The notes under the pieces are model-generated. The model was not told where the DNA came from. It made no database searches and saw only the letters and a program-made list of their open reading frames with translations. A stretch of 36,108 bases of DNA from CAG-791 sp002449595 (GTDB lineage Bacteria > Bacillota > Clostridia > Lachnospirales > Lachnospiraceae): contig CAMNHV010000019.1 in NCBI GenBank assembly GCA_946539855.1, forward strand, positions 1 to 36,108, in the 5' to 3' direction. Positions within the stretch are counted from its first letter, which is position 1; each line of letters opens with the position of its first letter. Both the position numbers and the translations under genes were made by a program. Shown here in pieces: positions 1 through 10,868 of this stretch.

Positions 1-2034
1 GGCGGCCGGCAGGAACAGCTCGGCATCGGTCCCGGAGGCCGCGCGCAGCAGAGCCTGTGTGAAAGCGAACGGGTCGGAGGTGTCCGCCGGGGCGCCGGAC
101 GAGGCATCCGCCGGGATGCGGAGCGCCATCGGAAGGGCCGGCCGCGCCTGCGGCGCGCCTTCCGCGGTAAGGAGATACCGGATGCCGAGGGCGGCGGAAG
201 CGGACGCGGTGCCGTCTTCGATGAAGCTGTAGCTGAATTCGTCATACGCGTAGCCGAGCCTGCGCATGAACGTGCGCGCCTCGTCGGTGATATCGGAGCT
301 GTAGTAGGTGGCGCCGGGATAGCCGAACAGCAGCGCGTCGTTCTGCTCCAGCGGCGCGAGGGATTCGGTGCGGAAGAGTCCGTGTTTTATTTTCTCCTCC
401 TCGAGCTGTTCGAGCTGGCCCGGAATGCGCGCGCAGGCCGCGCGGTAATCGCTGCGCGAGATGCCCTGCAGGTCCTCCTGCAGGAAGATGACGGAGGCGT
501 TCAGGCCCAGATCCGCGAAGTGCACGACGAGCAGGAGCACGGCGAGGCAGGCGGCAGGGATCCTGTGTCTGCGGTCCGCGGAGAGCCGGCAGAGGACGAG
601 GGCACTCACGGCGAGGATGTACAGGAGGGCGGTGTTGTAAGCCTTTTTCCCGGACGAGAGGTACGGGATATAGCGAGTGAAGACGTAGGCGGCGACGGCC
701 GCGAGCACGATGCATGAGATGATGATTCTCAAGTACAGGTTGCGACGGACTGTGAGAGCGTCGTCGTTTGCCGATGTGGACGCGGGTCCTGTAGCTTGGG
801 GTGCATGACCTTCCGCCGTTACGTAGCTATCAGCGGAAAATCTGCGGATGATCTGCAGTAGTTCGCGCGCCGCGAACGTCACGAAAAGCAGCACGAACAG
901 GAATGCATATCGGTAGAGATAGCCGGACGGCTGCGTCCCGACGTGCCACAGGAGATTCAGCGGCTCGAGGACAAAGCTGATCCAGAGGATCGCGAGGAGC
1001 AGGAGGCTGCGCAGGCGCTCTTCGAGGGGCAGTGCCCGGTCGGTGAAGTAGAGCAGAAGCGGCAGCAGCAGGAGGATGCCCGCGAAGAGGTGCGGGCTGC
1101 CTTCGAAGACCTGCAGGGAGTCGAAGGCAAGGGAGAACAGCTTCGAGAGGATCTGGCCCGTGGTGAGGCCGGTCAGCAGGCCGCCGGTCTCGGCGAAGGC
1201 GCGCTCGCGGAGGCTGTCCGTGAGCGGGAAGTAGGCCGGCAGGATCATGAAGGACACCAGACCGGCACCCAGGACGCTCGACACGATGAATCGGGGAACG
1301 AGGCGCAGACGATGCTCGCGCCGCAGCTGGGGCAGGTGCGCCGCCACGGCGATCACTTCGAACAGGAAGATCATGAAGGCGATGTAGTAGTTGGTATACA
1401 GGACCAGTCCGGTCAGGATCGCCAGCGGCAGGGGGGAGCGCCCCTGGAACAGGCGGAAGCAGGCGAGGAAAAGAAGCGGCGCCAGCAGGATCGCGTCCGT
1501 CCACATGGTGTTGGTCATGTTGGCGACCATGAAGGAACTCAGCGCAAAGGACGCGCCGCAGGCGATGATCACGGCCTGCGATAAAAGCGCGGCGATGCCG
1601 TCGTCGTCACTCTTCGGCAGCAGAATACCCCGCAGGAAGACGCTGCAAGTCAGCCCGCACGCGCCGGTCTTGAACGCCAGGATAAGGCTGACGGCTTCGG
1701 GCAGCCGCTCTTCCGGAAACAGCGGGAGAAGGAATAGGAACGGGCTGGAGAGATAGTAGGCGAACAGCTCGGCGACGCTGCCGCCGAGGCCGCGGCGCAG
1801 CGAGTAGAACAGGCTCCCGTCCCCGCGCAGGATCCGCCGGTATTCGGCGTAGAAGGCGACGTACTGCCGCTTCATGTCGTGCAGGAGAAAGGTTCGCTCA
1901 CCGAAGGGCGTGACGTGCAGCAGCGCCATCATGCCGACGGTGACAAGTAGTGGAAGAAGAAAGGCCGCGGCGTGGAAACAGCCGGGCGACATCGCGCGGA
2001 TCCGCCTCTTTGCCGGGCGAAGGTCTGTACTCAT
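1..2034 (-). CDS. YfhO-family polytopic membrane protein, C-terminus cut off by window edge
   Basis: Reading the complement from the ATG at 2034, the frame stays open for 678 codons to base 1 without a stop, so the protein continues beyond the window. The N-terminal part has many hydrophobic segments. It also carries the pattern typical of the YfhO family: an early HDMKRQYVAFYAEYRR stretch, then LGGSVAELFAYYLSSPF. A soluble, charged region begins after about residue 510. In Bacillus and Listeria, YfhO-type proteins take part in glycosylating wall or lipoteichoic acids outside the membrane; that role is transferred here by family only. A weak GGAAGTG ribosome binding site precedes the start. 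The gene lies downstream of putP on the same strand, separated from it by a strong terminator. Family call fairly secure; substrate unknown. Confidence 0.75.
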   Translation of the reverse strand, partial: MSTDLRPAKRRIRAMSPGCFHAAAFLLPLLVTVGMMALLHVTPFGERTFLLHDMKRQYVAFYAEYRRILRGDGSLFYSLRRGLGGSVAELFAYYLSSPFLFLLPLFPEERLPEAVSLILAFKTGACGLTCSVFLRGILLPKSDDDGIAALLSQAVIIACGASFALSSFMVANMTNTMWTDAILLAPLLFLACFRLFQGRSPLPLAILTGLVLYTNYYIAFMIFLFEVIAVAAHLPQLRREHRLRLVPRFIVSSVLGAGLVSFMILPAYFPLTDSLRERAFAETGGLLTGLTTGQILSKLFSLAFDSLQVFEGSPHLFAGILLLLPLLLYFTDRALPLEERLRSLLLLAILWISFVLEPLNLLWHVGTQPSGYLYRYAFLFVLLFVTFAARELLQIIRRFSADSYVTAEGHAPQATGPASTSANDDALTVRRNLYLRIIISCIVLAAVAAYVFTRYIPYLSSGKKAYNTALLYILAVSALVLCRLSADRRHRIPAACLAVLLLVVHFADLGLNASVIFLQEDLQGISRSDYRAACARIPGQLEQLEEEKIKHGLFRTESLAPLEQNDALLFGYPGATYYSSDITDEARTFMRRLGYAYDEFSYSFIEDGTASASAALGIRYLLTAEGAPQARPALPMALRIPADASSGAPADTSDPFAFTQALLRAASGTDAELFLPAA

Positions 2035-2109
2035 GAAAATCACACTTCCGCTTCAGGCGCGGACACCGGTCCGCACATCGCATTACCTTCCATTCATTGT
2101 AGCACGCCG

Positions 2110-2151
2110 GAGCAAAGAAAACTCCTCCCTCCTGCGGACAGGAGGGAGGAG
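2110..2151 (-). terminator. Intrinsic terminator of putP
   Basis: A perfect 13-bp stem (2122-2134 with 2139-2151) closes a 4-nt loop. On the minus strand it is followed by a T-rich run (TTTTCTTT, about 2113-2120). It lies about 30 bases past the putP stop codon and therefore separates putP from the YfhO gene. Confidence 0.85.
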
Positions 2152-2183
2152 CGGATCAGTTTTATTGAATTTTGGTGCGAAAC

Positions 2184-3725
2184 TTAATTCGCGTCTTTTC
2201 CTGCCTGCAGGCTGTCAAACACCTTCGTAACTTCCTGCTCCGGCGCGGGCGTCGAGAGCGAGACGGCGACGTTGACGATGAGGGCGACGATGAACGCGGG
2301 CAGCAGCTCGTAGATGTTCCAGATGCCGCCGATCGGACGAACGAGGAACTTCCAGAAGAAGATCATGACGCCGCCGGTCAGCATGCCGGCGATCGCGCCC
2401 TGCCGGTTGGAGCGCCTCCAGAAGAGCGCAAGGAGGACGACCGGGCCGAAGGAGGCGCCGAAGCCCGCCCACGCGAACGAGACGATCTGGAAGACGGAGC
2501 TGTCCGGATTCCACGCGAGGAAGATGCCGATGACCGCGATGATGACGAGGCTGACGCGCGAGATGATGAGCGCGGCCTTCTTGGTGACGTTCAGGTGCAG
2601 CGTCCTGATCAGGATGTCATTCGAGACCGAGGAGGACGCGGCGAGCAGCTGCGAGTCGGACGTGGACATCGTGCAGGCGAGGATGCCCGAGAGCACGACG
2701 CCGGCGATCAGCGCGGGCAGAAGTCCGTACTGCGAGAGCAGGTCGGAGATCTTGACGATGATATTCTCGGAGTCGTTGCCGGTGAGCGTCGGGACGACGC
2801 CGGCGTGGGACATGCCGAGGCCGACGATGCCGATCAGGATCGCGATGCCCATCGCGATGACGACCCAGATGGACGCGACGCGGCGGGAGAGCGCGAGTTT
2901 CCTGTCATCCTCGATCGCCATGAAGCGGAGCAGGATGTGCGGCATGCCGAAGTAGCCGAGGCCCCATGCGAGCGTGGAGCAGATCGTGAGTACGGTGTAA
3001 GGAGCGGCGGTGCCGGACACCGGGTCGTAGGTCTGGCTCAGGCTCAGGTACCCGGGAAGCGACCGCGCATTGTCGAGGACGGCGCCGAGGCCGCCGGCCT
3101 TCGCGACGCCGAACAGCAGGACGATGATCAGTGCGGAGGACATGACGATGCTCTGGATGAAGTCCGTCGTGCTGGCCGCGAGGAAGCCGCCCATCGCCGT
3201 GTAGAAGATGATGATGATCGCGCTGATGATCATTGCAGCGTGGTAGTCAACGCCGAAGAGCGAGTGAAAAAGTTTTCCGCAGGCAGCAAAGCCTGACGCG
3301 GTATAAGGGACGAAGAAGACGATGATCCAGAGAGCTGCGATCAGGGTCAGGATGTTTTTCCTGTCGGCATAGCGGTTCGAGAAGAATTCCGGCAGCGTGA
3401 TGGAGGACGTGGCCTCGGTGTACCGGCGCAGGCGCTTCGCGACGATCAGCCAGTTGAGATACGTGCCGGCCGCGAGGCCGATGCAGGTCCAGCCGACGTC
3501 CGCGGCACCCGTGAGATAGGCGAGTCCGGGAAGGCCCATCAGCAGGTAGCTCGACATGTCGGAGGCCTCCGCGCTCATGGCGGTGACCAGCGGCCCGAGC
3601 TTCCTTCCGCCGAGGTAGAAGTCTCCCATGGTCTCGTTCTGTTCCGAGAGCTTGATTCCGATGCCGACCATACCGAATAAATAGACGGCCATGGCGGCAA
3701 GCATTGTGATCTGTGCACTTGTCAT
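2184..3725 (-). CDS. putP: Sodium/proline symporter (SSS family)
   Basis: This 513-residue protein belongs to the sodium:solute symporter family, which imports proline (or a related solute) with Na+ through about 13 membrane helices. The signature SDMSSYLLMGLPG sits at residues 55-67; Asp56 and Ser58 correspond to the Na+-site residues Asp55 and Ser57 of E. coli PutP. A second family motif, ACTMSTSDSQLLAASS, lies in the second half of the protein. Length matches the family (about 500). The frame could extend 14 codons upstream, but the ATG at 3725 has an excellent GGAGGGGAG site, so it is chosen. The gene is monocistronic, with its own promoter and terminator, and is divergent from carB. Proline is the likely substrate but is not proven by sequence. 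Confidence 0.9.
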   Translation of the reverse strand: MTSAQITMLAAMAVYLFGMVGIGIKLSEQNETMGDFYLGGRKLGPLVTAMSAEASDMSSYLLMGLPGLAYLTGAADVGWTCIGLAAGTYLNWLIVAKRLRRYTEATSSITLPEFFSNRYADRKNILTLIAALWIIVFFVPYTASGFAACGKLFHSLFGVDYHAAMIISAIIIIFYTAMGGFLAASTTDFIQSIVMSSALIIVLLFGVAKAGGLGAVLDNARSLPGYLSLSQTYDPVSGTAAPYTVLTICSTLAWGLGYFGMPHILLRFMAIEDDRKLALSRRVASIWVVIAMGIAILIGIVGLGMSHAGVVPTLTGNDSENIIVKISDLLSQYGLLPALIAGVVLSGILACTMSTSDSQLLAASSSVSNDILIRTLHLNVTKKAALIISRVSLVIIAVIGIFLAWNPDSSVFQIVSFAWAGFGASFGPVVLLALFWRRSNRQGAIAGMLTGGVMIFFWKFLVRPIGGIWNIYELLPAFIVALIVNVAVSLSTPAPEQEVTKVFDSLQAGKDAN

Positions 3726-3820
3726 AATGTCTCCCCTCCCTCCGGCACAGAAGGATTCCGGGCACACGCGCTCCGTTTCCCCGCACCGGGATGTGCTGAA
3801 TAATTATACACATTTTATAT

Positions 3821-3849
3821 AGAATACATGTATACAATTTTCGTGTCAA
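3821..3849 (-). promoter_or_regulatory. Sigma-A promoter of putP with overlapping palindrome
   Basis: On the minus strand TTGACA (3844-3849) and TATTCT (3821-3826) are separated by exactly 17 bases. The spacer holds the palindromes TGTATACA and ATACATGTAT. Such sites between -35 and -10 often bind repressors, for example of the GntR family. The promoter call is good; the operator is only a suggestion. Confidence 0.7.
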
Positions 3850-3920
3850 CCAAAGATGCCGCCGCACCCGCAGACAAAAGGGGGTCGAATTCGATATGTT
3901 TTTTTAGACAATTTTGATAG

Positions 3921-3949
3921 TGGAAAAATCGGAGGATTCCATGTATTAT
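3921..3949 (+). promoter_or_regulatory. Possible carB promoter
   Basis: TGGAAA (3921-3926, four of six consensus bases) and TATTAT (3944-3949, five of six) are 17 bases apart. They would start transcription about 48 bases before the carB start codon. The site conflicts with the possible leader peptide at 3941-3994, because a transcript starting here would lack the leader start codon. Only one of the two can be the main arrangement. Confidence 0.35.
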
Positions 3950-3994
3950 CTTAAGGATATGTTTATACAGGTGAAGCGTGGAAGCAAACACTGA
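3941..3994 (+). CDS. Possible 17-codon leader peptide before carB
   Basis: A CGGAGG site five bases before an ATG opens a short frame reading MYYLKDMFIQVKRGSKH. Its TGA stop (3992-3994) overlaps the carB ribosome binding site TGAGGAGA and lies 10 bases before the carB ATG. That layout would allow translational coupling or a translational checkpoint. No run of codons for one amino acid is present, and nothing beyond ribosome-binding-site quality and placement supports expression. A competing promoter at 3921-3949 would leave it untranscribed. Confidence 0.3.
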   Translation: MYYLKDMFIQVKRGSKH

Positions 3995-4004
3995 GGAGAC
4001 ACAT

Positions 4005-7223
<3,219 letters not shown>

Positions 7224-7260
7224 CTGAAATGATATTTAAGAAGCAGTGAGGAAAATACAG

Positions 7261-8553
7261 ATGAAACCTTATCAGGAAATGACGAAAGAGGAACTGCAGG
7301 AGCAGCTCGCGCAGCTGCAGGCGGAGTACCACCGCTTCCAGGCGATGGACCTGAATCTCGACATGTCCCGCGGCAAGCCGTGCCGCGAGCAGCTGGACCT
7401 GTCCATGGGACTGATGGACGCCCTGAATTCCGAGGCGGACCTGTCCTGCGAAGACGGGACGGACTGCCGCAACTACGGCGTCCTCGACGGCATCCATGAG
7501 GCGAAGGTCCTGCTCGGCGACATGATGGAGAACCACCCCGACAACATCATCATCTACGGCAACTCTTCCCTGAATGTCATGTACGACACCGTGGCCCGCG
7601 CGATGACGCACGGCATCATGGGCAGCACGCCCTGGGCGAAGCTGGATAAGGTGAAGTTCCTCTGCCCTTCGCCGGGATATGACAGGCACTTCGCGATCAC
7701 GGAATACTTCGGGATCGAGAACATCCCTGTGCCGATGACGAAGACGGGTCCGGACATGGATCTCGTGGAAAAGCTTGTCTCAGAAGACGAGACGATCAAA
7801 GGCATCTGGTGTGTTCCGAAGTATTCCAACCCGCAGGGTTATTCCTACTCCGACGAGACCGTGCGCAGATTCGCGAGACTTCGCCCCGCGGCGAAGGATT
7901 TCCGGATCTTCTGGGACAACGCGTACGGCGTGCATCACCTCTATGACCACGACCAGGACCACCTGATCGAGATCCTGGCGGAGTGCAAGCGCGCCGGCAA
8001 TCCGGACCTCGTCTACAAGTTCGCGTCGACGTCCAAGATCACGTTCCCGGGCAGCGGCATTGCGGCGCTCGCCACTTCAGAGAACAACCTGGTCGACATC
8101 AAGAAGCAGCTCAAGAACCAGACGATCGGCCACGACAAGGTCAACCAGCTGCGGCATGTGCGCTTCTTCGGCGATATCCACGGCCTGATGGAGCACATGA
8201 GAAAACAGGCGGACATCATCCGCCCGAAGTTTGAAGCCGTCGAAGAGATCTTTGACGCCAACCTTTCCGGCCTCGGGATCGGTGAGTGGACCAAGCCCAA
8301 CGGAGGGTATTTCATCAGCTTCGAGTCGCTGCCGGGCTGCGCGAAGGAGATCGTCGCACGCGCGAAGAAGGCGGGCGTGAAGCTGACCGGCGCAGGCGCG
8401 GCGTGGCCTTACGGGAAGGACCCGAAGGACTCCAACATCCGCATCGCCCCGACGTATCCGCCGCTCGCGGACCTCAAGACCGCCGCGGAGCTGTTCACGG
8501 TCTGCGTCCGTCTCGTGAGCGTACAGAAGCTCCTCGCGGAGATGGAAGGCTGA
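7261..8553 (+). CDS. Aspartate aminotransferase, PLP-dependent (type Ic)
   Basis: This 430-residue protein belongs to the bacterial aspartate-aminotransferase subgroup Ic, fold type I. Members move the amino group of aspartate to 2-oxoglutarate with pyridoxal phosphate. The PLP lysine is Lys259 in FASTSKITFPGSGIAAL. The subgroup hallmark DMSRGKP lies near the N-terminus, and PKYSNPQGYSYSDE and FWDNAYGVHHL are further family blocks. An in-frame GTG lies five codons earlier, but its bases form the GTGAGGA ribosome binding site of the ATG at 7261, which is therefore preferred. It starts 37 bases after carB, with no terminator seen between them, so the two may be cotranscribed. Aspartate is also a pyrimidine precursor, a plausible link to carB. 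Confidence 0.9.
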   Translation: MKPYQEMTKEELQEQLAQLQAEYHRFQAMDLNLDMSRGKPCREQLDLSMGLMDALNSEADLSCEDGTDCRNYGVLDGIHEAKVLLGDMMENHPDNIIIYGNSSLNVMYDTVARAMTHGIMGSTPWAKLDKVKFLCPSPGYDRHFAITEYFGIENIPVPMTKTGPDMDLVEKLVSEDETIKGIWCVPKYSNPQGYSYSDETVRRFARLRPAAKDFRIFWDNAYGVHHLYDHDQDHLIEILAECKRAGNPDLVYKFASTSKITFPGSGIAALATSENNLVDIKKQLKNQTIGHDKVNQLRHVRFFGDIHGLMEHMRKQADIIRPKFEAVEEIFDANLSGLGIGEWTKPNGGYFISFESLPGCAKEIVARAKKAGVKLTGAGAAWPYGKDPKDSNIRIAPTYPPLADLKTAAELFTVCVRLVSVQKLLAEMEG

Positions 8554-8567
8554 AATAACTGAAAACC

Positions 8568-8615
8568 TGGGATCCGCGGAAGGGCGGCCTGACCGGAAGC
8601 GCGGAGCGGATCCCA
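8568..8615 (+). terminator. First of two related hairpins after the aminotransferase
   Basis: A perfect 10-bp stem (8568-8577 with 8606-8615, arm TGGGATCCGC) has no T-run after it, so alone it would be a poor terminator. It is an imperfect copy of the hairpin at 8619-8662. Its right arm can also pair with the left arm of the second hairpin. Confidence 0.5.
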
Positions 8616-8618
8616 TAT

Positions 8619-8668
8619 CAGATCCGCTGAAGGGCAGTATGACCCGCCCGGAGGCGGATCTGTTTTTT
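8619..8668 (+). terminator. Intrinsic terminator before the ABC exporter
   Basis: A 9-bp stem (CAGATCCGC at 8619-8627 with GCGGATCTG at 8654-8662) is followed directly by six T residues (8663-8668). The loop is long (26 bases) and may fold further. It separates the aminotransferase from the exporter gene that starts 41 bases later, either as an end point or as an attenuator. Confidence 0.75.
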
Positions 8669-8709
8669 CAACTCACAGGAGGGCTGCATTGCCCCGGAAG
8701 GAGGACATC

Positions 8710-10722
8710 ATGGCAGGACCAGGGGGAAGAATGGGCGGCCCGGGCGGGCGTTTTCTGACGGAAGAGGAAAAGGCCAACCAGCCGAAGGTGACGAAGGAGC
8801 TGCTCCTCCGCGTATTTTCTTATCTGAAACCATATTGGAAACAGCTCGCCGCCGTGCTCGCGTGCATCATCGTCTCTTCGATCATGACGCTCATGCCGTC
8901 GGTCCTGACGGGCCGCATCATCGATGAGGGCCTCATCGGGCGCGACTTCGGCAGGCTCGTCTATCTCATCGTGCTCTCGCTCCTCGTGACGCTCGGCGCC
9001 AACCTGATCGGTGTCGCGGAGAGCTACCTGAACAGCTGGATCGCGCAGCATATCACTTTTGACATGCGGGGCAACATGTACCGCCACCTGCAGCAGATGT
9101 CGCAGAGATTCTTCACCTCGAACAACCAGGGCGACATCATCACGCGCATGACGAGCGATATTTCCGGCGTGGAATCCGTGATCACGAACACGTTCACGAG
9201 CATCCTCTCGAATGCGATCACCCTGATCGTCGCGATGACCGCGATGTACCGCAAGAACTGGATCCTCGCCACGGTCGGCCTTATCATCGTGCCGCTGTTC
9301 ACGATTCCGACGAGGAAGGCCGGCAAGACGCGCTGGACCCTGACCAGGGAGTCGCAGGAGTGCAGCGACGAGATCAACGGCATCCTGAACGAGACGCTCT
9401 CCGTCAGCGGGCAGATGCTGGTGAAGCTCTTCTGCAAGGAAGAGTACGAATATGAAAAGTATGAATCCGCGAATCGACGCATGATCGCCCTGAACATCAA
9501 GGAGCGCATGGCCGGGCGGTGGTTCCGCGTCGTGCTCTCCACGATCACGAGCGTCGGGCCGATGCTGCTTTATCTCGTGGGCGGCGTGCTCATGATGAAA
9601 TACAACGAGGACCTGACGGTCGGCGACATCACCGTGCTCGTCGCGCTGCTCGGCAGAATGTACGGGCCGGTCAACCAGCTCCTCAACATCCAGGTCGACT
9701 GGATCCGCTCGATGGCGATGTTCTCGCGTATCTTCGAGTACTTCGACATGCCGGTGGAGATCAGGAACAAAGAGAATGCGATCGTCCCGGACCACGCGGA
9801 AGGAAACGTCTCGTTCTCGCACGTCGACTTTTCCTACGAGCCGGATCGCCAGATCCTGAAGGACGTGAGCTTCGAGCTGGAGGCAGGGCACAGCATCGCG
9901 ATCGTCGGCCCCTCCGGATCCGGCAAGAGCACGATCATCAACCTGATCCCGCGACTCTATGACGTCGGCGCGGGCAGCGTGTGTTTCGACGGAGTTGACG
10001 TGAGGGAGTTGGATCTCGCTTTTCTAAGGAGCCAGATCGGCGTCGTGACGCAGGAGACGTACCTGTTTAACGGGACGATCCGGGACAACCTGCTCTACGT
10101 CAAGCCGGACGCAACGGAGGAAGAGATCATCGCCGCGTGCGACAAGGCAAACATTCTTGACTTCATCCGGAACCAGGAAAAGGGCTTTGACACGATGGTG
10201 GGCAACCGCGGGCTCAAGCTCTCCGGCGGAGAGAAGCAGCGCCTGTCCATCGCGCGCGTGCTGCTGAAGGATCCTGCGCTCCTTATCTTCGACGAGGCGA
10301 CCAGTGCGCTGGATTCCATCTCGGAGCAGAAGATCCAGGACGCGATCGATCCGCTCGTCGCGTCGCGCACCAGCATCCTCATCGCGCATCGTCTCTCCAC
10401 GATCCTCGCGGCGGACGAGATCCTCGTCGTGAAGGCGGGCGAGATCGTCGAGCGGGGCACGCACAAGGAACTCGTGAACGCGGGCGGCGTCTATGCGGAC
10501 CTGTATGAGACGCAGTTCAAGGGCGCGATGGCGGGCGAGGAAGACCGCATCCGCAAGCAGGAGAAGATCGGTCTCGACGTCTGGGAGGAGCCGGAGCCGG
10601 ACAAGGCGGAGCGCGACCGGAAGGATAGGGAGCGGCTCGAGAACTGGAGGGAGTCCGTGGTGCAGTCGCTTGAGAATCTTGAGCTGTTCGGGGATGAGGC
10701 GATGGCGACGGAAGATAACTAA
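8710..10722 (+). CDS. ABC exporter, fused permease and ATPase (MsbA/MdlB type)
   Basis: This 670-residue half-transporter has six predicted membrane helices in roughly residues 35-320 and a nucleotide-binding domain after about residue 365. Walker A (GPSGSGKST), Q-loop (VTQETYLF), signature (LSGGEKQRLSIAR), Walker B (LLIFDEATSALD) and H-loop (IAHRLS) are all intact, so it should hydrolyse ATP and could act as a homodimer. The substrate cannot be told. The first 16 residues are rich in Gly, and about 70 highly charged residues follow the ATPase; both are common in clostridial members. A TTG seven codons upstream is possible, but AAGGAGG just before the ATG at 8710 decides the start. No partner half-transporter is adjacent. 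Confidence 0.9.
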   Translation: MAGPGGRMGGPGGRFLTEEEKANQPKVTKELLLRVFSYLKPYWKQLAAVLACIIVSSIMTLMPSVLTGRIIDEGLIGRDFGRLVYLIVLSLLVTLGANLIGVAESYLNSWIAQHITFDMRGNMYRHLQQMSQRFFTSNNQGDIITRMTSDISGVESVITNTFTSILSNAITLIVAMTAMYRKNWILATVGLIIVPLFTIPTRKAGKTRWTLTRESQECSDEINGILNETLSVSGQMLVKLFCKEEYEYEKYESANRRMIALNIKERMAGRWFRVVLSTITSVGPMLLYLVGGVLMMKYNEDLTVGDITVLVALLGRMYGPVNQLLNIQVDWIRSMAMFSRIFEYFDMPVEIRNKENAIVPDHAEGNVSFSHVDFSYEPDRQILKDVSFELEAGHSIAIVGPSGSGKSTIINLIPRLYDVGAGSVCFDGVDVRELDLAFLRSQIGVVTQETYLFNGTIRDNLLYVKPDATEEEIIAACDKANILDFIRNQEKGFDTMVGNRGLKLSGGEKQRLSIARVLLKDPALLIFDEATSALDSISEQKIQDAIDPLVASRTSILIAHRLSTILAADEILVVKAGEIVERGTHKELVNAGGVYADLYETQFKGAMAGEEDRIRKQEKIGLDVWEEPEPDKAERDRKDRERLENWRESVVQSLENLELFGDEAMATEDN

Positions 10723-10755
10723 TTCTGAAAAATTCATAAACACTTGTTCGGCGCG

Positions 10756-10784
10756 TTGACACGTGAGGAATGGGATGATACATT
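10756..10784 (+). promoter_or_regulatory. Sigma-A promoter of lon
   Basis: TTGACA (10756-10761) and TACATT (10779-10784) are separated by exactly 17 bases. The predicted start of transcription falls at the left edge of the CIRCE operator, the classic position for repression by HrcA. Confidence 0.85.
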
Positions 10785-10789
10785 TCTTG

Positions 10790-10816
10790 TTAGCACTCGG
10801 TTCTGCTGAGTGCTAA
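10790..10816 (+). promoter_or_regulatory. CIRCE operator (HrcA binding site) before lon
   Basis: The sequence is TTAGCACTC, nine bases, then GAGTGCTAA, identical to the CIRCE consensus. The dyad extends to 11 bp per arm (10788-10798 with 10808-10818). CIRCE is the binding site of the heat-shock repressor HrcA and normally precedes groESL and the hrcA-dnaK operon. Here it lies between the promoter and the lon start, predicting heat induction of Lon. Confidence 0.95.
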
Positions 10817-10868
10817 CATTTTCTTTGGATAACACCTTTTGAAATACACCTTAAGGAGGAGACACCAG

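Noticed and set aside
242..2230. Several plus- and minus-strand frames at the left end
   Set aside because: The continuous 678-codon minus frame from 2034 to 1 is the real gene; the shorter frames are shadows.
2172..3296. 374-codon plus-strand frame over putP
   Set aside because: Arg/Asp/Glu-rich shadow of a membrane protein gene; no supporting signal.
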